This document shows positions 54,513 to 64,000 of a stretch of 64,000 bases of DNA, in pieces. Numbering within the stretch: position 1 is the first letter of the stretch; every line of letters starts with the position of its first letter. A program made the translations under genes and the position numbers. The stretch lies in NCBI RefSeq assembly GCF_032452875.1, contig NC_083871.1, positions 9,585,692-9,649,691 on the forward strand, in the 5' to 3' direction. This stretch comes from Bos javanicus (taxonomy: Eukaryota; Chordata; Mammalia; Artiodactyla; Bovidae). The notes beneath the pieces were generated by a model that worked only from the letters and a program-made list of their open reading frames with translations, was not told the origin of the DNA and searched no databases.

Positions 54513-56468
54513 GAATCAAGACCATCCACAAAGAAAAGAAATGCAAAAAAGTACAATGGCTGTCTGAGGAGGCTTTACAAATAGCTGTGAAAAGAAGAGA
54601 AGCAAAAAGCACAGAAGAAAAGGAAAGATATACCCACTTGAATGCAGAGTTCCAAAGAACAGCAAGGAGAGATAAGAAAGCCTTCTTCAGCAATCAATGC
54701 AAAGAAATAGAAGAAAACAATAGAATGGGAAAGACTAGACATCTCTTCAAGAAAATTAGAGATACCGAAGGGAACATTTCATGCAAAGATGGGCTCAATA
54801 ATGGAAAGAAATGGTAGGGACCTAACAGAAGCAAAAAATAATAAGAAGAGGTGGCAAGAATACACAGAAGAACTGTACAAAATAGATCTTCATGACCCAG
54901 ATAATCACGATGGTGTAATCACTCACACTCACCCAGAGCCAGACATCCTGGAATGTGAAGTCAAGTGGGCCTTAGGAAGCATCACTATGAACAAAGCTAG
55001 TGGAGGTGAGGGAATTCCAGTTGAGCTATTTCAAATCCTAAAAGATGATGCTGTGAAAGTGCTGCACTCAGTATGTCAGCAAATTTGGAAAACTCAGCAG
55101 TGGCCACAGGACTGGAAAAGGTCAGTTTTCATTCCAATCCCAAAGAAAGGCAATGCCAAAGAATGCTCAAACTACCGCATAATTGCACTTATCTCCGATA
55201 CTAGTAAAGTAATGCTCAAAATTCTCCAAGCCAGGCTTCAGCAATACGTGAACCATAAACTTCCTGATGTACAAGCTGGTTTTAGAAAAGGCAGAGGAAC
55301 CAGAGATCAAATTACCAACATCCACTGGATCATGGAAAAAGCAAGAGAGTTCCAGAAAAACATCTATTTCTGCTTTATTGACTATGCCAAAGCCTTTTGA
55401 CTGTGTGGATCACAATAAACTGTGGAAAGTTCTAAAAGAGATGGGAATACCAGACCGCCTGACCTGCCTCCTGAGAAACCTGTATGCAGGCCATGAAGCA
55501 ACAGTTAGAACTAGACATGGAACAACAGACTGGTTCCAAATAGGAAAAGGAGTAGTACATCAAGGCTGTATATTGTCACTCTGTTTATTTAACTTATATG
55601 CAGAGTACATCATGAAAAACACTGGGCTGGAGGAAGCACAAGCTAGAATCAAGACTACTAGGAGAAATATCAATAACCTCAGATATGCAGATGACACCAC
55701 CCTTATGACAGAAAGTGAAGAAGAACTAAAGAGCCTGTTGATGAAAGTGAAAGAGGAGAGTGAAAAAGTTCACTTAAAGCTCAACATTCAGAAAACTAAA
55801 ATCATGAAATCTGGTCCCATCACTTCATGGCAAATAGATGGGGAAAGAGTGGAAACAGTGGCTGATTTTATTTTCCAGGTTCCAAAATCACTGCAGATGG
55901 TGATTGCAGCCATGAAATTAAAAGACGCTTACTCCTTGGAAGGAAACTTATGACCAACTTAGACAGCATATTAAGAAGCAGAGACATTACTTTGTCCACA
56001 AAGGTCTGTCTAGTCAAGGCTATAGTTTTTCCAGTAATCGTGTATGGATGTGAGAGTTGGACTATAAAGAAAGCTGAGTGCCGAAAAATTGATGCTTTTA
56101 AACTGTGGTGTTGGAGAAGACTCTTGAGAGTCCCTTGGACTGCAAGGAGATCCAACCAGTCCATCCTAAAGGAGATCAGTCCTAGGTGTTCATTGGAAGG
56201 ACTGATGTTGATGCTGAAACTCTAATAATTTGGCCACCTGATGCAAAATGCTGACTCATTGGAAAAGACCCTGATGCCAGGAGGGATTGGGGGCAAGAGG
56301 AGAAGGGGATGACAGAGGATGAGATGGCTGGATGTCATCACCAACTCAATGGATATGGGTTTGGGTAAACTCCAGAAGCTGGTGATGGACAGGGAGGCCT
56401 GGTGTGCTGTGATTCATGGGGTCGCAGAGTCGGACACAACTGAGCGAAGGAACTGCACTGAACTAATT
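54513..56468 (+). mobile_element. BovB LINE, RT region to 3' end
   Basis: Plus strand, beginning at ATCAAGACCATCCACAAAG (after the endonuclease) and ending in AACTGCACTGAACTAA. It is the best-preserved BovB RT in the window. No clear TSD. The endonuclease is absent because of 5' truncation. Confidence 0.94.
54587..56225 (+). pseudogene. BovB ORF2 reverse-transcriptase remnant
   Basis: Successive overlapping frames 54587-54817, 54789-55400, 55267-55953 and 55950-56225 reconstruct most of the RT and its C-terminal part, so three frame changes separate them. Visible RT marks are SVFIPIPKKGNAKECSNYR (55125-55180), FCFIDYAKAF (55369-55398, RT motif A) and YADD (55684-55695, active site); LKLNIQKTK follows. 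This enzyme primes cDNA synthesis at the nicked target. In this form it cannot be made. Confidence 0.88.
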
Positions 56469-56911
56469 GTGCTAGTTATGTATGTTTCATATTTTTATAC
56501 CATGCTGAGTATTGTGTCAGGTTGATAGGGGATGTAAAAGGAAGCAAATAACATTTTTTTAAAATTTTTTTTTAAATTTTATTTTATTTTTAAACTTTAC
56601 AATATTGTATTAGTTTTGCCAGATATCGAAATGAATCTGCCACAGGTATACCTGTGTTCCCCATTCTGAACGCTCCTCCCTCCTCCCTCCCCATACCCTC
56701 CCTCTGGGTCGTCCCAGTGCACCAGCCCCAAGCATCCAGTATCGTGCATCGAACCTGGACTGGCGACTCGTTTCATACATGATATTACACGTTTCAATGC
56801 CATTCTCCCAAATCTCCCCACCCTCTCCCTCTCCCAAAGAGTCCGTAAGACTGATTTATACATCAGGGTCTCTTTTGCTGTCTCGTACACAGGGTTATCG
56901 TTACCATCTTT

Positions 56912-59900
56912 CTAAATTCCATATATATGCGTTAGTATACTGTATTGGTGTTTTTCTTTCTGGCTTACTTCATTCTGTATAATAGGTTCCAGTTTCATCC
57001 ATCTCATTAGAACTGATTCAAATGTATTCTTTTTAATGGCTGAGTAATACTCCATTGTGTATATGTACCACAGCTTGCTTATCCATTCATCTGCTGATGG
57101 GCATCTAGGTTGCTTCCATGTCCTGGCTATTATAAACAGTGCTGCGATGAACATTGGGGTACACGTGTCTCTTTCCCTTCTGGTTTCCTCAGTGTGTATG
57201 CCCAGCAGTGGGATGGCTGGATCATAAGGCAGTTCTATTTCCAGTTTTTTAAGGAATCTCCACACTGTTCTCCATAGTGGCTGTACTAGTTTGCATTCCC
57301 ACCAACAGTGTAAGAGAGTTCCCTTTTCTCCACACCCTCTCCAGCATTTATTGCTTGTAGACTTTTGGATCGCAGCCATTCTGACTGGTGTGAAATGGTA
57401 CCTCATAGTGGTTTTGATTTGCATTTCTCTGATAATGAGTGATGTTGAGCATCTTTTCATGTGTTTGTTAGCCATCTGTATGCCTTCTTTGGAGAAATGT
57501 CTATTTAGTTCTTTGGCCCATTTTTTGATTGGGTCATTTATTTTTCTGGAGTTGAGCTGTAGGAGTTGCTTGTATATTTTTGAGATTAGTTGTTTGTCAG
57601 TTGCTTCATTTGTTATTATTTTCTCCCATTCTGAAGGCTGTCTTTTCACCTTGCTAATAGTTTCCTTTGTTGTGCAGAAGCTTTTAAGATTAATTAGGTC
57701 CCAATTGTTTATTTTTGCTTTTATTTCCAATATTCTGGGAGGTGGGTCATAAAGGATCCTGCTGTGATGTATGTCCGAGAGTGTTTTGCCTATGTTCTCC
57801 TCTAGGAGTTTTATAGTTTCTGGTCTTAACGTTTAGATCTTTAATCCATTTTGAGTTTATTTTTGTGTATGGTGTTAGAAAGTGTTCTAGTTTCATTCTT
57901 TTACAAGTGGTTGACCAGTTTTCCCAGCACCACTTGTTAAAGAGATTGTCTTTAATCCATTGTATATTCTTGCCTCCTTTGTCAAAGATAAGGTGTCCAT
58001 ATGTGCATGGATTTATCTCTGGGCTTTCTATTTTGTTCCATTGATCAATATTTCTGTCTTTGTGCCAGTACCATACTGTCTTGATAAGTGTGGCTTTGTA
58101 ATAGAGCCTGAAGTCAGGTAGGTTGATTCCTCCAGTTCCATTCTTCTTTCTCAAGATAGCTTTGGCTATTCGAGGTTTTTTGTATTTCCATACAAATTGT
58201 GAAATTATTTGTTCTAGCTCTGTGAAGAATACTGTTGGTAGCTTGATAGGGATTGCATTGAATCTATAAATTGCTTTGGGTAGTATACTCATTTTCACTA
58301 CATTGATTCTTCCAATCCATGAACATGGTATATTTCTCCATCTATTAGTGTCCTCTTTGATTTCTTTCACCAGTGTTTATAGTTTTCTATATATAGGTCT
58401 TTAGTTTCTTTAGGTAGATATATTCCTAAGTATTTTATTCTTTCCGTTGCAATGGTGAATGGAATTGTTTCCTTAATTTCTCTTTCAGTTTTCTTATTAT
58501 TAGTATATAGGAATGCAAGGGATTTCTGTGTGTTGATTTTATATCCTGCAACTTTACTATAGTCATTGATTATTTCTAGTAATTTTCTGGTGGAGTCTTT
58601 AGGGTTTTCTATGTAGAGGATCATGTCATCTGCAAATAGTGAGAGTTTTACTTCTTCTTTTCCAATTTGGATTCCTTTTGTTTCTTTTTCTGCTCTGATT
58701 GCTGTGGCCAAAACTTCCAAAACTATGTTGAATTGTAATGGTGAAAGTGGGCACCCTTGTCTTGTTCCTGACTTTAGAGGAAATGCTTTCAATTTTTCAC
58801 CATTGAGGATAATGTTTGCTGTGGGTTTGTCATATATAGCTTTTATTATGTTGAGGTATGTTCCTTCTATTCCTGCTTTCTGGAGAGTTCTTATCATAAA
58901 TGGATGTTGAATTTTGTCAAAGGCTTTCTTTGCATCTATTGAGATAATCATATGGTTTTTATTTTTCAATTTGTTAATGTGGTGTGTTACATTGATTGAT
59001 TTGTGGATATTGAAGAATCCTTGCATCCCTGGGATAAAGCCCACTTGGTCATGGTGTACGATCTTTTTAATGTGTTGTTGGATTCTGATTGCTAGAATTT
59101 TGTTAAGGATTTTTGCATCTATGTTCATCAATGATATTGGCCTGTAGTTTTCTTTTTCTGTAGGATCTTTGTCAGGTTTTGGTATTAGGGTGATGGTGGC
59201 CTCATAGAATGAGTTTGGAAGTTTACCTTCCTCTGCAATTTTCTGGAAGAGTTTGAGCAGGATAGGTGTTAGCTCTTCTCTAAATTTTTGGTAGAACTCA
59301 GCTGTGAAGCCGTCTGGACCTGGGCTTTGGTTTGCTGGAAATTTTTTTATTACAGTTTCAATTTCTATGCTTGTGATGGGTCTGTTAAGATTTTCTATTT
59401 CTTCCTGGTCCAGTTTGGGAAAGTTGTACTTTTCTAAGAATTTGTCCATTTCTTCCACGTTGTCCATTTTATTGGCATATAATTGTTGATAGTAGTCTCT
59501 TATGATCCTTTGTATTTCTGTGTTGTCTGTTGTGATCTCTCCATTTTCATTTCTAATTTTATTGATTTGATTTTTCTCCCTTTGTTTCTTGATGAGTCTG
59601 GCTAATGGTTTGTCAATTTTACTTATCCTTTCAAAGAACCAGCTTTTGGCTTTGTTGATTTTTGCTATGGTCTCTTTTGTTTCTTTTGCATTTATTTCTG
59701 CCCTAATTTTTAAGATTTCTTTCCTTCTACTAACCCTGGGGTTCTTCATTTCTTCCTTTTCTAGTTGCTTTAGGTGTAGGGTTAGGTTATTTATTTGACT
59801 TTTTCTTGTTTCTTGGGGTATGCCTGTATTGCTATGAACTTGCCCCTTAGGACTGCTTTTAAAGTGACCCACAGGTTTTGGGTTGTTGTGTTTTCATTTT

Positions 59901-60728
59901 CATTCGTTTCTATGCAAATTTTGATTTCTTTTTTGATTTCTTCTGTGATTTGTTGCTTATTCAGCAGCGTGTTGTTCAGCCTCCATATGCTGGAATTTTT
60001 AATAGTTTTTCTCCTGTAATTGAGATCTAATCTTACTGCATTGTGGTCAGAAAAGATGCTTGGAATGATTTCCATTTTTTTGAATTTTCCAAGGCTAGCT
60101 TTATGGCCCAGGATGTGATCTATTCTGGAGAAGGTTCCATGTGCGCTTGAGAAAAAGGTGAAATTCATTGTTTTGGGATGAAATGTCCTATAGATATCAA
60201 TTAGGTCTAACTGGTCTATTGTATCGTTTAACGTTTGTGTTTCCTTGTTAATTTTCTGTTTAGTTGATCTATCCATAGGTGTGAGTGGGGTATTAAAGTC
60301 TCCCACTATTATTATGTTATTGTTAATTTCTCCTTTCATACTTGTTAGCATTTGTCTTACATATTGTGGCGCTCCCATGTTGGGTGCATATATATTTATA
60401 ATTGTTATATCTTCTTCTTGGATTGATCCTTTGATCATTATGTAGTGACCATCTTTGTCTCTTTTCACAGCCTTTGTTTTAAAGTCTATTTTATCTGATA
60501 AAAGTATTGCTACTCCTGAGTTCTTTTGGTCCCTATTTGCATGGAAAATCTTTTTTCAGCCCTTCACTTTCAGTCTTTATGTGTCCCCTGTTTTGAGGTG
60601 GGTCTCTCGTAGACAACATATGTAGGGGTCTTGTTTTGTATCCATTCAGCCAGTCTTTGTCTTTTGGTTGGGGCATTCAACCCATTTTCGTTTAAGGTAA
60701 TTACTGATAAGTATGATCCCGTTGCCAT
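56912..60728 (-). pseudogene. L1 ORF2 (endonuclease, reverse transcriptase), full length, broken
   Basis: From ATG at 60728 to the stop at 56912 is about 1,272 codons, the normal length for L1 ORF2p. Pieces: 60468-59791 (endonuclease with VGDFNTPLTPMDR and FSDHNAVRLDL), 59872-58367 (501 codons with the RT, FADDMILY encoded near 58617-58640, and TRQGCPLSPL), 58370-57747, and 57730-56912 (272 codons with the C-terminal CWRGCGEKGTLLHCWWEC). Before 60468 an Arg/Tyr region carries two nonsense changes (TAC to TAA and TGG to TGA, near 60580 and 60555). Frameshifts join the other pieces. The protein nicks DNA and reverse-transcribes L1 RNA; this copy is inactive. Confidence 0.93.
58367..59872 (-). 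CDS. Longest open piece of L1 ORF2: RT domain, 501 codons
   Basis: The longest reading frame in the window. It starts in the region after the endonuclease, has the RT core in order (TAEFYQKFREELTPILLKLF, YRPISLMNIDAKILNK, HDQVGFIPGMQGFFNIHKS, ISIDAKKAFDKIQH, GTRQGCPLSPL, SLFADDMILY) and ends in the thumb. Catalytic aspartates of motif A (SIDAKKAFD) and FADD are present. It is a part of a broken ORF2, so a functional L1 enzyme is not expected. Confidence 0.8.
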   Translation of the reverse strand: MGHFKSSPKGQVHSNTGIPQETRKSQINNLTLHLKQLEKEEMKNPRVSRRKEILKIRAEINAKETKETIAKINKAKSWFFERISKIDKPLARLIKKQREKNQINKIRNENGEITTDNTEIQRIIRDYYQQLYANKMDNVEEMDKFLEKYNFPKLDQEEIENLNRPITSIEIETVIKKFPANQSPGPDGFTAEFYQKFREELTPILLKLFQKIAEEGKLPNSFYEATITLIPKPDKDPTEKENYRPISLMNIDAKILNKILAIRIQQHIKKIVHHDQVGFIPGMQGFFNIHKSINVTHHINKLKNKNHMIISIDAKKAFDKIQHPFMIRTLQKAGIEGTYLNIIKAIYDKPTANIILNGEKLKAFPLKSGTRQGCPLSPLQFNIVLEVLATAIRAEKETKGIQIGKEEVKLSLFADDMILYIENPKDSTRKLLEIINDYSKVAGYKINTQKSLAFLYTNNKKTEREIKETIPFTIATERIKYLGIYLPKETKDLYIENYKHW

Positions 60729-60779
60729 TTACTTTATTGTTTTGGGTTCGAGTTTATACACCGTTTTTGTGTTTCCTGT

Positions 60780-61704
60780 CTAGAGAATATCCTTTAGTAT
60801 TTGTTGGAGAGCTGGTTTGGTGGTGCTGTATTCTCTCAGCTTTTGCTTGTCTGAGAAGCCTTTGATTTCTCCTTCATATTTGAATGCGATCCTAGCTGGG
60901 TACAATAATCTGGGCTGTAGGTTATTTTCTTTCATCACTTTAAGTATGTTTTGCCATTCCCTCCTGGCTTGAAGAGTTTCTATTGAAAGATCGGCTGTTA
61001 TCCTTATGGGAATTCCCTTGTGTGTTATTTGTTGTTTTTCCCTTGCTGCTTTTAATATTTGTTCTTTGTGTTTGATCTTTGTTAATTTGATTAATATGTG
61101 TCTTGGGGTGTTTTGCCTTGGGTTTATCCTGTTTGGGACTCTCTGGGTTTCTTGGACTTGGGTGATTATTTCCTTCCCCATTTAGGGAAGTTTTCAACTA
61201 TTATCTCTTCAAGTATTTTCTCATGGTCTTTCTTTTGTCTTCTTCTTCTGGGACCCCTATGATTCAAATGTTGTAGCGTTTAATATTGTCCTGGAGGTCT
61301 CTGAGATTGTCCTCATTTCTTTTAATTCGTTTTTCTTTTATCCTCTCTGATGCATTTATTTCTACCATTCTATCTTCTAATTCACTAATCCTATCTTCTG
61401 CCTCTGTTATTCTACTATTTGTTGCCTCCAGAGTGTTTTTAATTTCATTTATTGCATTATTCATTATATACTGACTCTCTTTTATTTCTTCTAGGTCCTT
61501 GTTAAACCTTTCTTGCATCTTCTCAATCTTTGTCGCCAAGCTACTTATCTGTGATTCCATTTTGATTTCAAGATTTTGGATCAATTTCACTATCATTATT
61601 CAGAATTCTTTATCAGGTAGATTCCCTATCTCTTCCTCTTTTGTTTGGTTTGGTGGGCATTTATCCTGTTCCTTTACCTGCTGGGTATTCCTCTGTCTCT
61701 TCAT
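60780..61704 (-). pseudogene. L1 ORF1, copy B, interrupted
   Basis: The original start is at 61704; TGA at 61602-61600 closes the first 34 codons exactly as in copy A. From ATG 61596 the coiled-coil half is open to 61264, where TGA replaces the CGA arginine codon seen as CGA in copy A (ATTCGAATC). A single missing A near 61182 causes a shift, and the C-terminal half continues at 61181-60780. The protein would be a truncated coiled coil. Confidence 0.85.
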
Positions 61705-62454
61705 CTTGTTTAAATTGCTGAGTTTGGGGTGTCCTTTCTGTATTCTGGCAGTTTGTGGAGTTCTCTTTATTGTGGCGTTTCCTCTCTCTGTGTGGGTTTG
61801 TACAGGAGGCTTGTCAAGGTTTCTTGGTTAGGGAAGCTTGTGACGGTGTTCTGGTGGGTGGAGCTGTATTTCTTCTCTCTGGAGTACAATGAAATGTCCA
61901 GTAATGAGTTATGAGATGTCTATGGTTTTGGGGTGACTTTGGGCTGCCTGTATCTTGGAGCTCAGGGCTATGTTCCTTGCTGCTGGAGAAGTTGCTTGGT
62001 ATGTCTTGCCCTGAAACTTGTTTCACCCAGAGAGGTTTACAGCGTTATATGGAGAAGAGAAGAGTGAGGAGGGAGTTAGAGGTGACCCGAATGAGATGAG
62101 GTGGAATCAATAGAGGAGAGAGTGGGCTATTCAGTAATCTCTTCCTTATGTGCACTCCACAACTGGACCACTCAGAGTTCTTCACAGAGTTATACAGAGA
62201 AGAGAAGAAGGAGGAAGGTGGCAGAGGTGGCCAGGAGGATAAATGGGGGGAATGAAAAGGAGAGAGACAGATCCAGCCAGTAATCAGTTCCCTAAGTGTT
62301 CTCCACCGTCTGGAACACACAGAAATTCACAGAGTTGGGTAGAATAGAGAGGGGTTAGGGAGGAGACACAGGCGACCTGGTGGAGAAAAAGGAGAGTCCA
62401 AAGGGAGAGAGAGCAGTTAAGCCAGTAATCTCACTCCCTAGTGAAAAATGGGTA

Positions 62455-62940
62455 CTGAAGATTGGATTCTTAAAGGTACAAAATTGGTAACAAATACATA
62501 AAAGCAAAAATTAAAAATCTAGAGTAGAGTTTGGAATTTCAAAAATACGATGTTAAAGAAAAGAAGAAGGAACAGATAGAGAGAAAAAAGAACAAACAAA
62601 AACAAACAAGGTCGTGAAAATTATAAAGAAAATATAGGCACAAAATTGATAACTAATACCAAAAAGCAAAAGTTAAAAATCTAGAGTAGAGTTTGGAATT
62701 TCAAAAATACAATGTTAAAAAGAAGAAGAAAAAGAAAGAGAGAGAAAAAACAAACAAACAAGAATAAACAAAGTCGCATAAATTATTTAAAAAAAAATAC
62801 AGGTACAAAATTGATACCAAATACCAAAAAGCATAAATTAAAAATCTAGAGTAGAGTTTGGAATTTCAAAAATACAATGTTAAAGAAAAGAAGGAAAAAA
62901 AAAGGTCAAAAAAATTATAAAATAATATATATTTATGAAG
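62455..62940 (-). repeat. Three-unit tandem repeat (~163 bp) in L1 5' UTR
   Basis: The marker GAAATTCC (minus strand) starts at 62866, 62702 and 62540, spacing 164 and 162 bp. This is the block that has four units in L1 copy A. Confidence 0.85.
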
Positions 62941-64000
62941 TTTGCTTTAAAAAAAAATAGGGTCTTTTTTTTTTTTTTGCAAAGTAATCAGTTATAAAAG
63001 TGGAAATTAAAGGAATAATAGAGGACTTAAAAAATTTTTTTAATTAAAAAAAAAGAAAGAAAGAATGATCGTACAAATAGTAAAAATATATCTAGGACTT
63101 TCTCCGGTTTTGTTGTGAGTATTGTGGGTTCAGTTCATTTTTGGCTAGTTCCTTGGTCCGACTTATATTTCTCAAGATCTATAGGCTCCTTCCTATGTAG
63201 TTGGTAGTAACCACAGGGTTTTAATCTATTGCCTGAGGCTTCCAAGGCGGTTCCCTCTGTTATAGCTTCTTCTGTTTGCTGGTCTCTTCAGTGTCTGGTT
63301 TCAGCCCTGACACAAAGGGGACAGTGGAGGACACTTTTTTTTTTTTTTTTTTTTTAGGCTCACTTGTTCAGTCGAGCTGAGGGGAGGTAGGGAGGGATGC
63401 TGCAAACAAATAACACTGGCGTGTGCTCGCAGTGCCTCAGCCACACTGGGTCTGCCCCCCCGCCCCCCGTTCACGGCACGTGTAGCCTCTCTGCCCACAC
63501 TGCTCAGGCTCTAGGTTGCTCCGCCGGGAACCATCCGTGGCCGGCCCTGGGCTACCTGTACTTCCCAGGTCCAAGCCGCTCAGGTTCAGGCACTCGGGTA
63601 GTCCTCAGAGGCACAGACTCTCGGTTGGGCCTGCATTTTGTGCCCTTCCCAGATCTGAGCAGCTCAGGTGATGAGGTGTTTGGTGCGCGCGATTGCTGTG
63701 ACTTATCGCCTCCCTGCCGCTCTGTTATCTAGGTGTGCTCTGGCACACCTTCTCAGGCAGATGTTGACCCTCCAGACCCCCAAGAAGTTTTAGTTAGCAA
63801 AGAAGCCTGCTTACAGTTTTATAGATAATGTCTCTCTGGGGCTGCGATTGCCCCCTTCCGGCTCTGGCTGCCTGTCACCAGAGGGGTATGGTCTGCCGCC
63901 GGCCATCTCTGTTCAGTCCTTTGTTCCGTGCGCGGGCCTGGCGGTGTCATAGGTTAGGGCTGGCTTTTTGCTTGGTAGTCATCCCACAGTCTGGTTTGCT

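Larger units (their letters stand above)
56553..64000 (-). mobile_element. L1-BT-type LINE, copy B, nearly full length
   Basis: Minus-strand L1 with its A-tail at 56553 (T-rich on plus), 3' UTR to about 56905, ORF2, ORF1 and a long 5' UTR that leaves the window at 64000. The last base matches about position 1049 of copy A, so about 520 bp of the 5' end lie outside. It has the full ORF2 length that copy A lost, but both ORFs carry stops and shifts. The second TSD is outside the window. Confidence 0.96.

Noticed and set aside
57291..57752. 153-codon plus-strand ORF with hydrophobic text
   Set aside because: Antisense of L1 ORF2; low-complexity hydrophobic text is typical of the reverse strand of Lys/Glu-rich coding DNA.

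Overview
This window looks like nuclear DNA from a bovid ruminant (cattle, buffalo, sheep or goat; I cannot tell which). The evidence is the repeat content: L1-BT-type LINEs, many BovB (RTE) LINEs, tRNA-headed Bov-tA and dimeric BOV-A2 SINEs, and one CHR-type SINE, all in AT-rich intergenic or intronic DNA. No complete functional host gene is visible. By eye well over half of the window is repeat, with several layers of insertion.

Layout. 244-6722 is a minus-strand BovB split by a 5.7 kb plus-strand L1 (531-6228) that has an intact internal ORF1 but has lost the middle of ORF2. 6.7-23 kb holds ordinary AT-rich DNA with SINEs, a BovB 3' end, a truncated L1, old L1/MIR/DNA-transposon relics and one unrecognised 218-codon ORF. 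23.3-25.5 kb is a BovB with a 13-bp target-site duplication (TSD). 26.3-27.1 kb is a degenerate retrocopy of GTSF1 mRNA inside an older repeat. 27.9-30.4 kb is the 3' part of a betaretrovirus-like endogenous provirus: integrase tail, env with most of its surface subunit missing, polypurine tract and 3' LTR. 30-53 kb is a patchwork of L1, BovB and SINE copies, including a BovB with a twin-priming inversion (41306-43063). 53.9-54.1 kb has a segment with the form of a spliced coding exon. 54.5-56.5 kb is a BovB with most of its reverse-transcriptase region. 56553 to the window end is a minus-strand L1 with a nearly full-length but interrupted ORF2.

How it fits together. The coding material is almost all retrotransposon: L1 ORF1 and ORF2, BovB ORF2 and an env/pol relic. 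L1 machinery probably made the Bov-type SINEs (with BovB) and the GTSF1 retrocopy. The two large L1s lie in opposite orientation about 50 kb apart and share an ORF1 stop codon and a tandemly repeated 5' UTR block, so they probably come from one source lineage. The most gene-like non-transposon item is the candidate exon at 53937-54065; the clearest host-gene relic is the GTSF1 retropseudogene. Repeat family names are from recognition by eye, not a masking run; edges without a stated TSD are approximate.
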